Assembly: GCF_007859865.1 (NCBI RefSeq)
Contig: NZ_SJPI01000004.1
Location: forward strand, 62,001-126,000
Length of the DNA stretch: 64,000 nucleotides
Direction of reading: 5' to 3'
DNA from: Rubripirellula amarantea
GTDB lineage: Bacteria > Planctomycetota > Planctomycetia > Pirellulales > Pirellulaceae
In this document: positions 63,100 through 64,000 of the stretch, piece by piece
Numbering within the stretch: the stretch's first letter is position 1
How the letters are laid out: every line of letters begins with the position of its first letter
Notes under the pieces: model-generated
The model's input: only the letters and a program-made list of their open reading frames with translations
What the model was told of the DNA's origin: nothing
The model's database searches: none
Program-made: the position numbers and the translations under genes

Positions 63100-63687
63100 C
63101 TAGCGAGGATACGGCAGGCCCTGCATTGCCTGAAGGATTCGTTCGCTGACACCAAGATTGTGCAACTCAATGATCTCTGCAACGCTGACTTCGTGATCCA
63201 TACCGCGATGTTGGAGTTGTTGAACAATGATGTTCTCGCTCAATCCGCTGTGCAACATTCCCAGCACATCTTGCGTCCCCATCGGTTGTGGACCGTGGGG
63301 AACGGCCACGTGAGGAACAACGACCGAAGGACTGTAAATCGGTTGGGGATAGACCGGTTGCGGGTAAACGGGTTGTGGCCCGTAGTAAGGTTTGTATTCG
63401 CGATAGATGTGATGATCGGAATGATGTCCGCTGTGGTAGCGATGGTTGTGTTCAATTCGCTGGTCTTTGGCATCGCCAATGGCACCACCGGCAACTGCAC
63501 CAACGGCACCACCGATCAAGGCTCCCGCCGTTTCATTGTTCCCTTTGTCTCCGATCGCGACGCCAATGGCAGCACCTGCGAGACCGCCCAGTAGAGCTCC
63601 GCGACGACGATGAGTGCGATTTTGAGCGTCGGCGCTCTGCGCAACCATTGCGAACAACAGAACTAAAACGGTGATACGAATTTTCAT
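63100..63687 (-). CDS. Exported glycine-zipper protein
   Basis: A 195-residue protein with a signal peptide (ending near QSADAQ). Residues ~30-75 hold a glycine zipper (GGLAGAAIGVAIGD, GALIGGAVGAVAGGAIGD) of the type that inserts in the outer membrane. Then comes a Tyr/Pro-rich hinge (YPQPVYPQPVYPQP). The C-terminus has two copies of a short helical repeat, LGMLHSGLSENIIVQQLQ and IIELHNLGVSERILQAM. No enzyme motif. Confidence 0.85.
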   Translation of the reverse strand: MKIRITVLVLLFAMVAQSADAQNRTHRRRGALLGGLAGAAIGVAIGDKGNNETAGALIGGAVGAVAGGAIGDAKDQRIEHNHRYHSGHHSDHHIYREYKPYYGPQPVYPQPVYPQPIYSPSVVVPHVAVPHGPQPMGTQDVLGMLHSGLSENIIVQQLQHRGMDHEVSVAEIIELHNLGVSERILQAMQGLPYPR

Positions 63688-63729
63688 GGCGTGGATTACT
63701 TTGGCAATCGAGTGAACAACCGTGAGTGA

Positions 63730-63999
63730 CTACTCAGGCTGTGCCACCGTGTTAACGGGAGTAGTGGTTTCGCGAATTAGAATGCTCGGTCCGTAGACCT
63801 TCTCCATTCGCTCAGGCGAAAGAAGGTTCTCTTGCATGACGGATGGAGTATTCACCCGTTGCGTCGGAGTCGACTGGGTGGCACGCTGACTCGGCGTGTT
63901 GTAACGCGAGGTCGTTCGGCGGCCAAATGGGTTACGTGCTTCAGTGACAGTCGCAAATCCAGCGACCAAAATCAGACCGATGAATAGTCGTTTCTTCAT
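63730..63999 (-). CDS. Small secreted protein, function unknown
   Basis: An 89-residue protein with a clear signal peptide (MKKRLFIGLILVAGFATVTEA). The mature ~68 residues are Thr/Ser/Arg/Gln-rich and probably disordered, ending VNTVAQPE. No family recognised. The start codon is one base from the window end, so it appears complete. Confidence 0.75.
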   Translation of the reverse strand: MKKRLFIGLILVAGFATVTEARNPFGRRTTSRYNTPSQRATQSTPTQRVNTPSVMQENLLSPERMEKVYGPSILIRETTTPVNTVAQPE

Positions 64000-64000
64000 C

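Noticed and set aside
1-64000. Insertion sequences, integrases, prophage or toxin-antitoxin genes
   Set aside because: No transposase, recombinase, phage structural gene or paired toxin-antitoxin genes were recognised on either strand.

Overview
The window looks like a chromosomal segment of a planctomycete, most likely Pirellulaceae (Rhodopirellula-like). The genus-level guess is inference. The support is the protein repertoire: a Tat-exported DUF1552 protein, a secreted DUF1080/multihaem cytochrome fusion next to a sorbosone-dehydrogenase-like propeller, a formylglycine-type sulfatase with a CRPSL signature, a B12-type MerR-like regulator and many secreted proteins of unknown role. Gene order is loose, as is usual in that phylum. 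No insertion sequence, integrase, phage gene, rRNA or CRISPR array was seen. There is one tRNA (Gly-GCC).

Region 1 (1-10553) is a single + strand operon. It holds the 3' end of a cyclic-nucleotide-binding-domain gene, then the four subunits of a group 3b (NADP-linked, sulfhydrogenase-type) [NiFe]-hydrogenase in the order beta, gamma, delta, alpha, then an endopeptidase for the large subunit, then hypA, hypB, hypF, hypC, hypD and hypE. The set is self-sufficient for making the NiFe(CN)2CO centre. Every one of its 11 gene junctions overlaps, so there is no intergenic base in 10.5 kb.

Region 2 (10.6-34 kb) is mostly housekeeping and catabolic. It has class I aldolase fbaB, a membrane-anchored flavin/2Fe-2S reductase with an in-frame (PVAN)6 repeat, a beta carbonic anhydrase, the DUF1080/haem and sorbosone-dehydrogenase pair, a sulfatase, thiD, a HAD phosphatase, a coiled-coil zinc-ribbon protein, coaE-rho-ribH, leuS, a Gfo/Idh/MocA oxidoreductase, the DUF1552 protein and an SDR.

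Region 3 (34-43 kb) holds a FabZ-like dehydratase, a 32-residue ribosomal-protein-like gene (bL37-like), a secreted HExxH protein, a sigma-70 factor, a MerR/B12-type regulator that has lost its cobalt-ligand histidines, an HDOD protein, and secreted or PilZ-like proteins.

Region 4 (43-48 kb) is a compact unit of a pentahaem cytochrome, a likely outer-membrane beta-barrel protein translationally coupled to it, and a voltage-gated-type K+ channel. Region 5 (48-64 kb) has a rhomboid protease, a condensation-type acyltransferase, a zinc peptidase, the 2-oxoacid:ferredoxin oxidoreductase pair korA/korB, cysK, a TPR lipoprotein, tRNA-Gly, a FabH-like ketosynthase, YqgE, a PPP-type phosphatase, a thioredoxin-like protein, a tandem Dabb protein, a glycine-zipper protein and a small secreted protein.

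The most unusual pattern not explained by genes is a set of short tandem repeats (13-20 bp units, different sequence at each place) sitting on or just after stop codons of at least seven genes. In two cases (near 39078 and 55305) the 15-bp unit includes the stop codon itself.
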